Shown one piece after another: positions 35,633 to 48,160 of a stretch of 64,000 bases of DNA. Location: contig NC_092541.1 in the NCBI RefSeq assembly GCF_037038585.1, positions 1,857,445 to 1,921,444 of the forward strand, read 5' to 3'. The stretch's first letter is position 1; each line of letters starts with the position of its first letter. The notes beneath the pieces were generated by a model. It saw nothing but the letters and a program-made list of their open reading frames with translations. It was not told where the DNA came from and did no database searches. Position numbers and translations under genes: made by a program. Origin of the DNA: Patagioenas fasciata. Its lineage: Eukaryota; Chordata; Aves; Columbiformes; Columbidae.

Positions 35633-38150
35633 GGACACAGCTGGGTGGGTCTCTGAGCAGCCCCAGGGGGGCAGGATGGGGGTTCCCTGAGCTCCCCCAG
35701 GCTCAGAGGGACGTGGCTGGGGGCCACCCATGGTCCCCATGAACTCTACAGTGTCTGTACCCAACGGGGGGTTCCTCAGCCACCTACCTGCCCCTGGCAA
35801 AGCCGCTAACCCAGGGATGGGGACACGGTCAGGGACAGTGACACGGGCTATCAGCTGTGCTGCTGCAGCCGTGATGCCACCACTGCCACCAGCAGCCCCC
35901 ACCCCAGGTCCTGGTGGCAGTCCCAGCACCCCCTTGTCCCTCACACCGCACCAGCCTGCTCACCATGGGCATGTGAGGGGTTAAAGCAATTTGTCTGTGA
36001 AAAAGGGAAGAAAAAGGACAACCACAGCCTGCCCTGGGAAGGCACACGTGTGAGGACCCAGGCAGCCTCACCACCTGCCCCATGGGGGTCCCGCTGCCCC
36101 CCAGGCCCACAGGTGCCCATCAGGCCCCGCGGGATCCACAGCAAGAAGGTTGGGGGGCTGCTCTGAGCCTCAGTTTCCCCTGAGAACGAGGGGAGACACC
36201 CCAGGCACCCACAGCCCCCTCCCCAGCACGCCAGCCATGCCGGCCGCGGCGAGGCCGGGCCGCCGGCATGTGCTCAGCCCAGAGGAATGTGCCAAATCAC
36301 TCCCAGATGTGCGCGGCCGCCAGCCCACCGCCCCCTCCGCGGCCCACCGGGGTGGGCACCCCGCACCCATCACCCCACCGTGGGGCCGGACCCACCGCCG
36401 GCTGCACCCCACCCGGCCACGGGGCCGCGGCGTCGGGGTGCCGAGGTCCGGCAGGACAGCGGGGCGCTGGGCGCGGGTGGGAGGTGGCGGCGGGACAGGG
36501 CTGTGTCCCCGGTGTCCCCATCCCGGTGCTGGCACAGCGGGGTCGCGCGGGGTCCTGCCCCGCACCCCCGGCCCCGGTGCCCGGCAGGAGCGCAGCCGAG
36601 CGGAACGGGGCTGTCAGATGGAATCTGGGTGCCGGCGGTGACGGCGCGGCGGGAGGGGACCGTGCCCGCCACGTGGCCGCTTATGTAAGGAGAGTGCAAG
36701 GGAGGACAGGGAGACAGCCGGGGCACCGGGGACACCGCCGAGGGGACACGGGGCCCCCGCCGCGCACGTGCGGGCGGGCGCGCAGCCGGACACGCCGGGG
36801 GCTGCACCGGGCGCTGCCCGGCCCCACGGGCACCTCACGTGTGCGCCGGAGCAAGGGGACGTGGGCACACGTGTGCTGGTGTGGGGGGACATCTCTGCCA
36901 GTCCCCAGCCACCCCGCGCGGCTGCTGACCCAGCTGGGCCTGCGCGTCCTTGGGCGTCCTGGGTGTCCCCGGGTGTCCCGGGGCTGGCAGAGATGTCCCC
37001 AAGCCGCAGAGCTCCCATCACGGCGCTGCCGACCCCTCGCCGAGCGGTGACGAACGGCTCCAGCGGGGGCTCCGGCACCCGCACAGCTGAATCCGTCTGC
37101 GCTATCGATTTTTCATCCACTGCGGCAGAAATCAGAGCCGGGGCGGCCGTGGGCACCCCAGGAGGCTGGCACGGCGAGGGAAGCCACCTTGCCACCCCGT
37201 GTCACCCACTGTCCCCATCCCCACAGCCCTGGGGACTGCGCCAGGACCAGGAACTCTCTGGATACACCAAGGGATGCCCACCATGGCCAGGCCTGGGTGC
37301 CCCCCATACCATACCCACAGCTCCCTGTGCTGCTGCCACCTCGCCCAGCGCCACGGTGGCCACAGGGACAGAGATGCTGGGGTGATGATGCGGGGAGCGG
37401 GGGCACCGCGGTGCCCGCCCGTGTCACCACCGCGTCACTGCGGTCACGCACGCTGCCACGCGCTTCCTTCCGCCCACCGGCACCGTGGGGCTGCGTCACG
37501 GCCGTGGGGCTGGCGCGGGGGCCGTGGGGCTGGCGCGGGGGCCGTGGGGCAGAGCCCCTGCCCAGCCCAGCTTGGGATGCCGGTCCCCGCTCAGCCAGGG
37601 ACGTGGAGCTGAACCCGCTGTCCCCCCCGTGCCACCGCACGCGTCTGACACATGGCAGCCCTGGCTATAAATAGCCCCATAGCCACCAGCGGCTGCACCA
37701 TGCTTAGAGCCCCGGGGGGGGGACAGCAGCCCCCCAGCTCTGCCCCTGCCTCAGTTTCCCCGCTGCTGGGAAAGGACCCAGCGCCTGCCTCGTCCCCAGG
37801 GTGTCCCCCCAGAACTGGGCACCCTCGCCCTGGGCAGGAGCTGCTGGGGGGGACAGTGGGGGTCCTGGGTGGGCTGGTGGGGGGTGCTGAGGGGCACAAT
37901 GGCCAGACACAGGGTACTGATGGATCCCCAGTTCCTCTCCGCTCCCCCCGCCCGCCTGGGGCCCCCACCCAGGAAAGCTGCAAAATTAGGTCAAAGTGTC
38001 CATTATTTAACACAAGCACAGGAGCCCAGGCCAGGAGCTGGGGGGGGGGGGGGGGGGGCACAGCCGGGGAGGACAGGGGCTGGGGGGGACAGGACCAGAC
38101 CCCCACGGCCCTGGGGTGGGGAGGGAAAGGGGGGGGCAGAGACAGCAGCC
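35633..38150. other. RARA-CDC6 intergenic region
   Basis: GC-rich spacer with no gene that I can support. It contains a 21-bp unit repeated about three times near 37.50-37.56 kb, a perfect MEF2-type palindrome CTATAAATAG at 37665-37674, an ATCGATTTTTCATCCACTGC island near 37.1 kb and a G-run at 38040-38058. Confidence 0.5.
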
Positions 38151-38169
38151 AGCGCTGAACCAGAACAAC

Positions 38170-38175
38170 TTTATT
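38170..38175 (-). terminator. CDC6: CDC6 poly(A) signal
   Basis: TTTATT on the + strand, read as AATAAA for CDC6. It gives a 3'UTR of about 470 nt from the stop at 38623. That UTR contains a (TAA/ATT)n tract at about 38437-38473. Confidence 0.7.
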
Positions 38176-38622
38176 AATGCCAGGAGACGGAGGGGACCCC
38201 CTGCTGCCCCCCACCAGGCACAGCCTGGAGCTGGGTGCACCCTGCACCCCCTCTGCCACCACCAGGACCCCCCCTGCAGCCAGGGGCTTGGGGGGGAGCC
38301 CAAAGGCTCTGAACAAGCTGGGAGCATCATCAAGACCCAGGATCAGAGGTGCTGGGTGGGAGGGGGCTGGGAGCACCCACCGTCCACGGCCGCTGCTGCA
38401 AAGGGGCTGGGGAAGGCGCCAGCCCCCACCTCTCAAGATTAATAATAATAATAATATTATTATTAATAATAACATCAATAAAAGTGTCTCAAAGCACGAC
38501 TCAACAAACAACAGCCTCTGAGAGCCCTTTCCCCGCTCCGACCAAACCCCGGATGCACCAAAATCGCACCTGGGGCAGCGCTAAGGAGCTGGGGAAGGGG
38601 CTGCCGGGGGGGCCGGGGGGGT

Positions 38623-41600
38623 CTAACGCAGCCCCTGTGCCAGGATGCTGCCCAGCAGCACCGCGTCCTGCAGCGCGTGCTCCACCGCCGCCTCCTCCAT
38701 CTTCAGAGAGACCTGGGGGAGAGACGAGACGCTCAGCACCCAGCTGCGGGATCCTGCCCCCCAGACCCCCGTGTTCCCCACGGTACCTTGGCCAGCCGGG
38801 CCTCCTTGGCCCTCTTGAGCTCCAGGACGCCGCGGGACTCCAGGAGGGTGACAAGGGACAGACACTCGGCTTGGTCCACGGCGGGGAGACGCTGCTGCCG
38901 GCACACCTGGCCGTAGGTGTCGTGGAGCTGGGGGACACAGAGCAGTGACGCTGTGCTCACGGACACCCACCCGCTCCCCAAATCCAGCCCCGAGGGGGTC
39001 TTGGTGTCACCCACCTTCCCCAGCGTCACCTCCCGGGCGCGCAGGCGCCGGGCGAGCAGGAGCAGGGAGCAGAGCAGCACCTTCTGCTGCAGAGGGAAGG
39101 TCTCGGGGGCCCTGCGGCCAGCGGCCGTCAGCTGGTCCCCAAACACCTCCGAGATCACGCGGGAGACGTGCAGGAGCCCCACGCGCCTGGGGACGGGGGA
39201 CACCGGGGAGTCACCTGTGGGACAGGCAGAACTGCAGGGGACGGCGAGGAAGGGGAACAGAGCAGGTGCCCCAGAAAGGGACCCCAGACCCCCTCGTTGA
39301 TGCCAGCCCGGTGGTGCCCCAGAAAGGGACCCCAGACCCCCCCATTGATGCCAGCCCGGTGGTGCCACCCGCAGGGGTTTGGTTTTGGCACAGCAGCGGT
39401 TACCGGTTACTCACCACCGGAGAGCGGCTTGAGGAGGGTCTGGCTCCGCACCTCCAGCTCCACCACCTCCACCGCGCGTCTGCGGAGAGACCGGAGATGG
39501 CCCTGAGCGCCGGGCAGGGCGGCCGCCTCGGCGCAGGCACCCCCGGCACGGGCACCCCCGGCACGGGCACCCCGTGGGACTCACGGACCGCACACCGGCC
39601 CCATGGGTTTCAGGGCAGCCACCAACCTGCAGACATCCAGAGCCTTGCGAGCATCACCGGAGACCGCGGAGACCTTGCGGGCACAGAACTGGAGCGCGGC
39701 GGCATCCAGGACAGGGTCACCGGCCACCTGCCGAGGCACCGCGCGCTGTCAGCGTGGGCAGAGCCCCCTGGGTGTCCCCCCGGGTGTCCCCGCCGTGTCC
39801 CACCTGGCCCAGCCGCTCCTGCAGGATGGCGACGAGCTGCTCCCGGGTGTAGGGGGCGAAGCGCAGGGTCTGGGGGCCGCCGTGGGGGCGGGCGGCGAGG
39901 CGGGCGAGGCCGCGCTCCGGCAGGTCCAGCGCGTTGGCCAAACCTGCGGGCACAGCGGGTGAGGAAGGAGCAGGGAGGGAGGAGCGGGGCGCAAAGCCAA
40001 ACCTCCCCATGGGCCCCCCCAATGTGGGGACGGTCCCCAGGGCGGGCAGCGCCGCGCTGCCGCGCACTCACCAACAAGAACCAGCCTGGAGCCGGGCAGC
40101 CGCGGCCACTCGAACAGCGTGTAGAGCACGTCCTGGCCCTTGCTCTCCAGCTGGTCCAGCTCGTCCAGCACCAACAGGCTGTGGGGGTGTTGGGGGAGCA
40201 CAGATCAGCCCCAGCTCTGTCTCGCACCCCTGGGACCCCCTCACAGCACCCTGAGCAGGGATAACCGGGGCTGCCTCCCCCAGGAGGGCACAGTTGGGGT
40301 GCTGAGCAGGGAACCCCACGCCCCCCTGCAGGGCACTCACACCATGGGTCCCTGGGCCGCCGTCAGCTGTTTTTCCAGCCTCCGCACGCCGTCCCGGCCG
40401 GCGGCCGCGGGCAGCCCCAGCTGCTGCGCCACGGCAGGGAACACGCCCTGCGGGCTGCTCAGCGACATGCAGTTCAGGACGATGGTTTTGCTCCCGGCGA
40501 GCTCATCCTGCCGGGGATGCGATCATTATACCACCCGCTGTCCGCCCCGTCACACTCAGCTCTTCCTCCTCCTGCCAGTCCCCGTCACCTTTCCCTGCCA
40601 ATCCGCTCCACCGGCACCCCCAAAACTGCCACCCCATCATCGCACCTTGCAGTCGAGCAGCACGCGGCTCAGACAGGCTGTTTTCCCCGTCCCGGGGGCT
40701 CCGGAGATGTAGAGGCTGCCTGGCCGGTGCCCGCAGACGTGGTCCCGCAGGAACTGCCGGATGACACCGGTCTCCTTGTCCCTGGCGTGGAGCCGCTCGG
40801 GCACGGCCGCGTGCAGCGCCCGCTTCGCCTGCTGGTAGCAGGTACCTGTGCAGGGGACGGAGGGGGGTCAGGGGTCCCGTGGCACCCACAGGACCCCCCT
40901 CCCCAACCACGCTCACCTTCCTGTCTGAACAACCGGGTGCGGGCGGGTGTCCCACCGAGCCCCGAACGCCGGGGGGTCTCCTGCCCCCCGCGCTGTGGGG
41001 AGGGCCCCGGGGTGCTGGGCTTCTCGGGGGATGTCGGGGAGTCCCCAAAGAGCAAGCGGCGGCCTTGGTTCTCCTTGCTGCGCTTGGCCGGGGAGCAGGG
41101 CTGGGCGCGGGGGACGTTGCAGAGGTTGTCGTCACCTGCGGGGCAGATGGGTCAGAGGAGCGGCTGAGCGCACAGACCCAGCCCCAGCCCTCGGGGGTGC
41201 GAGCAAGAGACCGTTTGTAACGCGGTGGTGCTCTCCCTAGGGGGATAAAGCTTCACACTTCAGCCCCACCAAGCCCCAGGGGAGCAGCTTTTCCTCCCAA
41301 AACCGGGGGAGCCGCAAACGCAGCTGCATGAGGGACAGGATGGAGCTGGATCCATCTGCCTGCCCCAGCCCCACAGCAGCTTTGGGGAAAGGGGCACCCC
41401 CCCGCCTTTCCCGGGAGCCACAGGGGAGCTCACCCAGGCGCTTGCGGGGGCTCAGGGGCAGCGCTGTGGTCCGGGCTGAGCATGTGCTGGGGGTCGGGGC
41501 TCTGGCGTGGGGTGGGAGCCGCAGAGCGGAGGGGTCGGGGCTGGCAGGGTCGGGGCCGCTCTTGCTCGGGGGGGCGGCGAGGCGGCGGGCGCTCCTCCGG

Positions 41601-41647
41601 CGGGGGAAGCCGATGGTGGGCTGGCGCTGCGGGCTGCGGCTGGACAT
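38623..41647 (-). CDS. CDC6: Cell division cycle 6, replication licensing ATPase (547 aa)
   Basis: AAA+ ATPase that, with ORC and CDT1, loads the MCM2-7 helicase at origins in G1. Start ATG 41647-41645 (MSSRSPQRQPTIGFPRRRSA), stop TAG 38625-38623. Visible features: CDK-type site with D-box-like LSPRKRLGDD; KEN box followed by the cyclin-binding RxL motif (SKENQGRRLLF); Walker A GAPGTGKT (40702-40679) in SLYISGAPGTGKTACLSR; Walker B VLDELDQLESKGQDVLYTLF (exon 40178-40072); sensor region LVLVGLANALDLP; and a C-terminal winged-helix domain. Coding exons total 1,644 nt in frame; human is 560 aa. Destruction motifs and E2F-type promoter sites fit a G1/S-regulated gene. Confidence 0.96.
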
Positions 41648-41892
41648 GGTGGGGGGCTCTGCGGATGGAGGGACAACGGTCAGGCGGGGGGACCCCCAGC
41701 CACGCGGCTCCCGGTCACCCCCTCCTCCCCCAATCCAAGCCCCGCTCGCATCCCGCGCTCCATATCGGCCGGCCCTACCCCCACAGCCCTGTCCCACGTC
41801 GCCCTTCGCGATACAGCCCCCCCGGCACAGCCCTGTCCCGCCCTGTCCCCCAATGTCCCCCCCAGTGCCCCAGACCCGCCACCACCACTCAC

Positions 41893-42123
41893 CTTCTCGC
41901 GCCAACTCAGCCCCGGCTCGGGAACTTCCCGCCACCAGCCCTGCCTGGCCCCGCCCCCTCCTCTCTCATTGGCTGCGCTGCCCGTCGCTGCCGCCAATCG
42001 CAAGGTCCCGCGCCAAGAGCCGCGGTCGGAGGAGGGGCCCGCCGCCGAGCAGCCAATCAGCGGTGGCTGGCGGGGCGTGGCGGGAGTTGTAGGCGGAGCG
42101 CGAAGCATGCTGGGAGTTGTAGT
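41893..42123 (-). promoter_or_regulatory. CDC6: CDC6 promoter: E2F-type, CCAAT and ZNF143/THAP11-type sites
   Basis: Around the predicted start lie TTCCCGCC (41926-41933) and GCGCCAA (41899-41905), both E2F-like. Upstream for the gene there are three CCAAT boxes: ATTGG at 41968-41972, CCAAT at 41994-41998 and CCAAT at 42053-42057. Further upstream is GCATGCTGGGAGTTGTAGT (42105-42123), whose complement begins ACTACAACTCCCAGCATGC, the ZNF143/THAP11-type element. A half copy (GGGAGTTGTAGG) lies at about 42082-42093. E2F control of CDC6 is established in mammals. Confidence 0.65.
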
Positions 42124-42489
42124 CTGAGGTCTCGTTCTGCTCCAGCATCCCCAGTCCCGACTTCTCAGTGCCCCCATCACCCCAAATCCCACTTTCCCAG
42201 TGCCCCCGTCACCCCAATCCCCTTCCCAGCACCCCCATCACCCCAATCCCACCTTCCCAGTGCCCCCATCACCCCCAGTCCTGCCTCCTCCTGCTCCCAG
42301 TGCCTTCCCAGTGATCCCAGTGCCACCAACCCTGTCCCCAGCACCTCCCCACCCTGCCTCCCAGTAGCAGCCACACTGCAGGAAGATGGGAAGGGCCTGA
42401 CCCCCTCCCTGGGGCCATAAACCACCCCCAGAAGAGGGGAGGGGTCCCTGGGGAGGCACAGAGCACCCCCTTCCCCCCCCAGACATCGT

Positions 42490-43733
42490 CCTTGCAGACA
42501 CGTGTTATCTTTATTACTTTTATTTAAATGCAACGTCAAGCTCCTCGGTTTTTATTCCGTTCCCTCTTAAAACAGCCCCTCGCCCCCCGGGGAGGGGCAG
42601 CCAGCACTTGGGAAGAACCGTCTTAACCTTTATTTAAACCAACCAGCAGTGCTGGGGGGGGTGATTCTCCAGAACAACCCACCCCCCTGTGTCCCTCACC
42701 CTCGGGGAAAGTTTTCATCTTCATAGAAATAAAAAAGAACCAAAAAAACCCCAAAACAACCCTCAGAACAGTTAGAGGGGAGGGTTTAGTACCCCCACAG
42801 CGAGCCCAACCTTCTTCCTATGGTACAAGCTTTTTACAACGTACAAAAGAGTCAGTAACTACAGTTAATGTCCAGCCCCCCCCACCCCGGTACTGCAAGT
42901 AAATACAGAAAAACCAGCGCGGTACCAACAGTCGGACAGGGTTGTGTGTAAGGCAAAACAGCAGCCGGGGCCCCCCCGGCATGGGGATGTGCCCCCAGGT
43001 CCCTCCCCACCACGTGAGAAACAACAACAAACGACCCCCTCCCCATAGGAACAGCATCCCGAGGACAATTAGCGTCTTCCCGTTAAAATGCTCTAGTTTG
43101 GTAATTTAGCGTTAAAACCCGGGTGTCTCCTCCTCATCTCAACCCAGCGGGGTGAAAAGCCAACGGCTGTGGTGGTTTTGGGGTGTGACACTGGGTGACA
43201 GTGGGGATGTCCCCCCAAGGGAGCAGAGAGGGGGGATCCCCCCCAAATGCTGCCGGGTTGGTCCCTACTCATCCCCCCGGCTCCTCCACTGGATCCTGTG
43301 CAAAAAAGCAATCGGCTACACCGGGTTAACGAGGCTCTGGCGGGGTAACGAGGCTGTGGAGGGGTGCCCCTGCTCCCCCGTCACCGTGTCCGTCTCCTGT
43401 CCTGTCCCGGCCCCGAGGAATCGGGCACTGAGCCCCCCCTGGTCCCCACTGCTTGGTGTCCACCCCGAGTCCTCATGTTCGGATCTGCGGCGAGCGAGGA
43501 GGGAAGGACGCACCGGGGCTGCCGGCGTGATCACCAAGTCCCTGGGGAGATGCATAGATGAGGGGGGGTCGGTGTAGAGCATGGGGCTGGGGGGGGTCTG
43601 CTCATCCAGGGAAAAGCCGCTGGGAGTTTCTCATGCAGGATCCGGGGGGGCTGGGAGGTGGGGAGGGTCCGTCTGAGGAAGAGGAGGGAGCTCCTTCTCT
43701 CTGCTCGGGAACAATCCGCCTGCGCAGCCGCTT
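42490..43733 (-). other. WIPF2: WIPF2 3'UTR with several poly(A) signals
   Basis: AATAAA (as TTTATT on +) occurs at 42629-42634, 42551-42556, 42519-42524 and 42510-42515. The most distal gives a UTR of about 1.24 kb. The distal end leaves only about 550 bases to the CDC6 start site. No coding signal is seen inside. Confidence 0.7.
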
Positions 43734-46700
43734 TCACCTGGGGATGGGGGGCAGAGGGGGGGCCCCACGTGTTGCTGTAAGACAAGAAAACCCATTGAGA
43801 CCAGAACCCGCGGGGAAACGACCGGCACGGCGAGTCCCACACCGGACCAGCGGTTCGGGGCATCGGGATCCGGCACAGCCGCTTTCCCCCTCCACACCAG
43901 CTTCCCCGCACCCCCCCGCCACTGAGATCTGGAGCCTGGGATTTGCGACTCCAAAGCAGGCGCTGCGGCAGCGGATGGAGAGCTCAGGGCTTTTCAAATC
44001 CACATTAAACATTCATGGCTCTAAAAATAAACGAGCATCCCGTTCTCCCCGGAGTCTCCTGCGGGATCCGCAGGGCTGACGTGCAGCAGCAGCTCAGCAA
44101 GGGCACTTTGTGCCGTGCCGGCTCTGAGCACGGCTGCTCGGGCTCATCCTGGGATGTGCGGGGGCTCTTCACCCCCCCCCAGCCCCTGCCCAACCCCAGT
44201 TTCAGCCATGGAGGCACCTGCCGGGTTCGTTTATAACCACCCCAGCACCAAAATCCCTTGTCACAGGTGGGAACAAGCCTGGTAGCGTTTCTCTGCACAG
44301 GCTGAGCAAGGAAAAGAGGGGACAGGTGGGATGGGACACCCGCACAGCCCAAATTCTCGGGGACCCCAAGTGGAAGGGGATGCATTTGGGGCTCAGCACC
44401 CCAGGCAGCGTGTGGCAGCCCCAGGGTGACACTGCAGCCCAGAGGACGTGGAGCAGGAGCCCAGGGTGGGTCACATCAGCACAATCAGAGAATCATTTTG
44501 GCTGGAAAAGCCCCTCAAGATTGAGTCCAGTTGTTCGCCCACCCCCAGCACTGCCACATGTCCTGAGAACCTCATGTCCGTCTGTCCAACCCTCCAGGGA
44601 TGGTGACTCCAGCACTGCCCTGGGCAGCCTGTTCCAATGCCCCACAGCCCTTTGGGGAAGAAATTGTTCCCCAGATCCAACCTCAACCTCCTCTCCAGGT
44701 CCCTCAGACGCTCCCATCCCACTTGTGCTCCAGTCCCTTCCCCAGCCGGTGGCCGTGGCTGCGCTGCTGTCACCTCCTGCCACCCTCGGGAGCACAGGAG
44801 GGGGGTTCAGACCCCGCAGGACAGCCGGACACCCCCTCCCTTACCTCTGTTTGTTTTGCTGGGGTAGATTCTCTGGAAGTATTTATATTCTTCTGGGGCT
44901 GGGAAGTCTTCAACGGGATGGAAGGAGTATTTGGATTCAAAGTCATCTGCAGAGAACAGGGAAAACGGGCAGGTCAGGGAGGGGGCTCTGGGTGAGCTCC
45001 AGCTCCAGCCCCCTGGGGAAATCAGCACCCGCTGTGGGCGCAGACTCACCCAGGAACGCTCTGACGGTGGAGATGGAGTCCCGGTGCCCGTTCCGCACCG
45101 GCGGAGGTGGCGGTGGCGGTCCGGCCGGTGTCCTGGTTGGCGGCGGCGGTGGCTTCCCCCGGCTCGGGGGCTCGGCGGAGCCGTGCAGTCTGTAGGGAGG
45201 GGGAGGCGGAGGGGCGTCGCGCCCCCCGTTTCGCAGCATCGGTGGAGGAGGCGGCGGCGCTGCAGGGAGAGCTGGGTCAGCGCCTGCCAAGCCGCGGCGT
45301 CCCCAGGGCAAACCCTCCCTCCGGCAACGCGGCCAAGGACGGCCCCGCCGGAGCTTTCCAGGCTGGCCCAGGGATGCTCCTGTGTGCGCACAGCAGAGAC
45401 TTCTCCTGCTCGTTCCCAATATCTGCATTCCTCCTCGGAAGCGGCAGCAGCTCCCCCAGCTCACCGCCCACCCCCCGTCAGACCAAGGTCACCCCCTGCA
45501 TGAGGGGAACCCAAGAGCAGCTACAACCCCGCACACACGGGGGTTTGAGGGCAGCAGCTCCACAGGGAGCCAAGAGCTGCGTGCCGGTGCTGGGAAGCCA
45601 CATCCACACCAGCACCGAGGCGGTGACGGGACACACAGCCCCTCCGACCCACCTCTCGCTCCTGCCCAACCTCCCAGGGGTGCACAGCGGCGGTTCGCGC
45701 TCCTCATTAGGCTAATTACGCACAGAGCAGCTCCCCAGCCGTAGCTCAAAGGAGGGATTCTGGCAGGGCCGGAGGGACAGCGCGGCTTGGCAGGGGACCA
45801 GGTGGGAGCTGCGGTCGGGATGCAGAGCCCGGGAGCGCACGGGGGGGACACTGGGGCAAAGCCACCGTCACTGCCGGCAGCGGGGACACGCTCTGCCCGG
45901 CTCTGTGTGCACGGGGGAATCACCGAGTCCAACCATAACCCACCCCTCGCACGGCCCCACAGCCCTGAGAACCCTGTCTGTTCAAGCCTCCAGGGACGGT
46001 GACTCCACCACTGCCCTGGGCAGCCTGTTTCGATGCCCCAAAACCCCCTGAAAACCCCCACAGCTTGATCCATCCACCACAGCCGCGAAGGAGCCGGGTC
46101 CGGCAGAGCCAACGGTTCTTACCTGCTCCCCGGCTGGGGGGGTCTCTGGCCGGCGGAGGGGGGCGACTGCTCTGGAGAGAGGGGGAGGCTGAGGCGGGCG
46201 GCGGCGGCGCCAGCCCCCGCAAGGGACCCGGCGTCTTCCTGTGCAAGGAGTTGTGTCTCTGCGGTAGCTCCGGGGCCGACTCGTTGATGGGGCTGGAAGG
46301 GCCATTGGGGACACCTGGGGGTTGCCGATAAGGGGGCGGCGGGGGGGCGAGAGACTGGCCCTGAGCCCCTGACCCTGTTCGGAGAGCAACTGGGGAGGGA
46401 GGGGGCTTGACGGGCGGCGGGGCAGGGGGTCCGTCCCTGCTGGCGGGCAGTCGCTGTCCCGGGGTGGGCGGCAGGGGTTTCTCCCGGTTGTAGGAGGACA
46501 CCTTGGTGCCGTGCGCCGGCGGGGGGGCGGGAGGCGCGGTGGCCCGGCGTCCTGGCGGGGGAGGCGGCGGGGCGGACGAGCTGTGCTTCATGCCGGTGCC
46601 GCCGGCGGTGTTGGGCCGGGAGAGATCCGGCAGGGAGGGTCTCTGCGTGCGCGGCAGCTCCGGCGGAGACGCCCGGCTGTTGTCGGCATCGTCTTGAGGT

Positions 46701-48160
46701 CGGTTGTTGCTGGCTGGCACCGGGGGCCTGGGGGCGGCTGCTCTGGAACCAGGGACTTGCAGGGTTTGCTTACTGGAGCTGTCTGCAGGGAAGGAAAGCG
46801 GAGTTACCAGTCAGGCGCAGCACGGGAGCCAGCGGGAGCGACGTGCTCCGTCCCCGAGCCCGCGCAGGGCAGGCTGCCCGCTCGGCCGGGGAGGGCCAGA
46901 CCGCGGGGAATGCTGTCTGGCACCGGCAGGGAGCTGGCACGGCGCTCAGCCACACACGGCTCCTCTCTCACCGCTGCTATTTGCTCTCTGGCTTGCTGGA
47001 AGGCAGGTTGCCACAGAAAACAGCAGAGAGAAACGTTCAGCAACACACGCGACTCCCGGTCCCTCCGAGGAGGTTTGTGTCGTAGGAGACCGCGGCGGGG
47101 ATGTTGATCTGGGGTCCCCGCCTCTACCCAGCTCAAATCCCCAGGCAAACACGGCAAGATCCTCAAGCCCCAGGGAACCCCCATGCAAACCACAGCCCGC
47201 CGGCCATTACCTGCGCCGTCCTTCGCTCCCACGGGTCTGAGCTTGGGGACACCGCCTTGGAAGAGGCCGCCCTTTGGCTGGATTGCAGCTGAGCTGGAGC
47301 CGTAGCTGCCGCCACCGCTGCCCTTGGGCTCTGAAAGGAGGCAGAGAGGTTAAGCCCGGTCTTACCAGCTCCTCCAGCAAGGAGCTGCTGGAAACCAGAC
47401 GGGTGAGAGCCCAGCAGCGGTCCTGAAGGGCACAGCAGGACCCAGCGTGGGACTGAGCGCCTCTGGGGCTGTGCCAGGCGGGTACTCACTCTCTAGGATT
47501 GGTGCGCTCCGGTCATTGATTTGTGTCACTTTTTTTAGCTTGGTCCCTTTACAGATGTCCTGCAGGAGGGCCCCGCGGCCACGCTGCTCCTCTCGGCTCA
47601 GTTTCGGCGGCTCTGTGTTCGCCTGGGGACAAGAAGCAGCTCAACAGGAGCTCGTCTGTGCGTGTGGACACCCCGAATCACAGAGTGGGAGCACCTCACT
47701 TCTCTGCTGAGCCCCAAGGCCCCCCTGCCAGCAAACGGCCACCTCCAGGGACTCTTGTCCAGAGCAACGCCCCAGGAGGTGATGTCCCCATTTTGCAGGG
47801 CAAGCTTGAGCTCCTGTCCTACCTAAGCCAAAAACACAGCTCAGTTAGAGCCACGTGCAACATCTGCTCTCCCCAAGTCACGGTGGAGCAGAAGACACTG
47901 ATGTAAAGAAAAGCCACACGTGGCCCCTTCCATGTACAGACTCTGCTGCAAGGGAAACCGAGGCACAACCCGTGGGTCACCCGAAGCTCTTGCAGGCTGG
48001 ACTTGAGGAGTCCAAAGACAACGCAGAGGCCCCGGAAAGCAGCACCATGAGGGGACAGGCTGTGTCCCCCTGACCCCGACAACCTGCAGAGCCCTACCTG
48101 ACCGAAGGTGGGAGGGGGCGGCGGGCCGGGCGGTGGCGGCGGGGGCGGAGGGATCGGCAT
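43734..48160 (-). CDS. WIPF2: WAS/WASL-interacting protein family member 2 (WIRE/WICH, 442 aa)
   Basis: Cytoplasmic proline-rich protein that binds N-WASP and actin and controls Arp2/3-driven actin assembly. It starts with a profilin-type proline run (MPIPPPPPPPPGPPPPPTFG, ATG 48160-48158). Next come a WH2 actin-binding motif (RGALLQDICKGTKLKKVTQI, exon 47622-47490), a Gly/Ser stretch (exon 47330-47211) and a 660-nt proline-rich exon (46782-46123) with NREKPLPPTPGQR and YRQPPGVPNGPSSP. PPYRLHG and PPPPVRNGHRDSI follow, then the C-terminal WASP-binding segment (KYSFHPVEDFPAPEEY, FQRIYPSKTNR), ending RGAPPLPPIPR. The coding sum is 1,329 nt; human is 440 aa. WIPF1 and WIPF3 are less likely given sequence and synteny. 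Confidence 0.96.
44480..44745 (-). mobile_element. CR1 LINE 3' fragment
   Basis: Minus-strand CR1 in the last WIPF2 intron. The + strand begins AATCAGAGAATCATTTTGGC and continues through GGATGGTGACTCCAGCACTG and AAATTGTTCCCCAGATCCAA. It belongs to the same family as the copies at 11.5, 45.9 and 61.4 kb, and is 5'-truncated. Confidence 0.88.
45917..46065 (-). mobile_element. CR1 LINE 3' fragment, short
   Basis: About 150 bp minus-strand CR1 in the WIPF2 intron next to the large proline-rich exon, whose donor is at 46122. It shows CCTCCAGGGACGGTGACTCC and CTGCCCTGGGCAGCCTGTTT. It looks more diverged than the copy at 44.5 kb. Confidence 0.8.

Larger units (their letters stand above)
38150..41940 (-). 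other. CDC6: CDC6 exon map
   Basis: Non-coding exon 1 ends at 41893. Coding exons: 41658-41434 (ATG 41647), 41135-40917, 40845-40646, 40507-40341, 40178-40072, 39943-39804, 39727-39627, 39479-39415, 39214-39015, 38927-38787, and 38712-38623 plus 3'UTR. All introns are short (75-401 bases). The 39415 donor is a tandem GTGGTGAGT; I used the GTGAGT site, which adds one glycine compared with the upstream GT. Confidence 0.87.
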
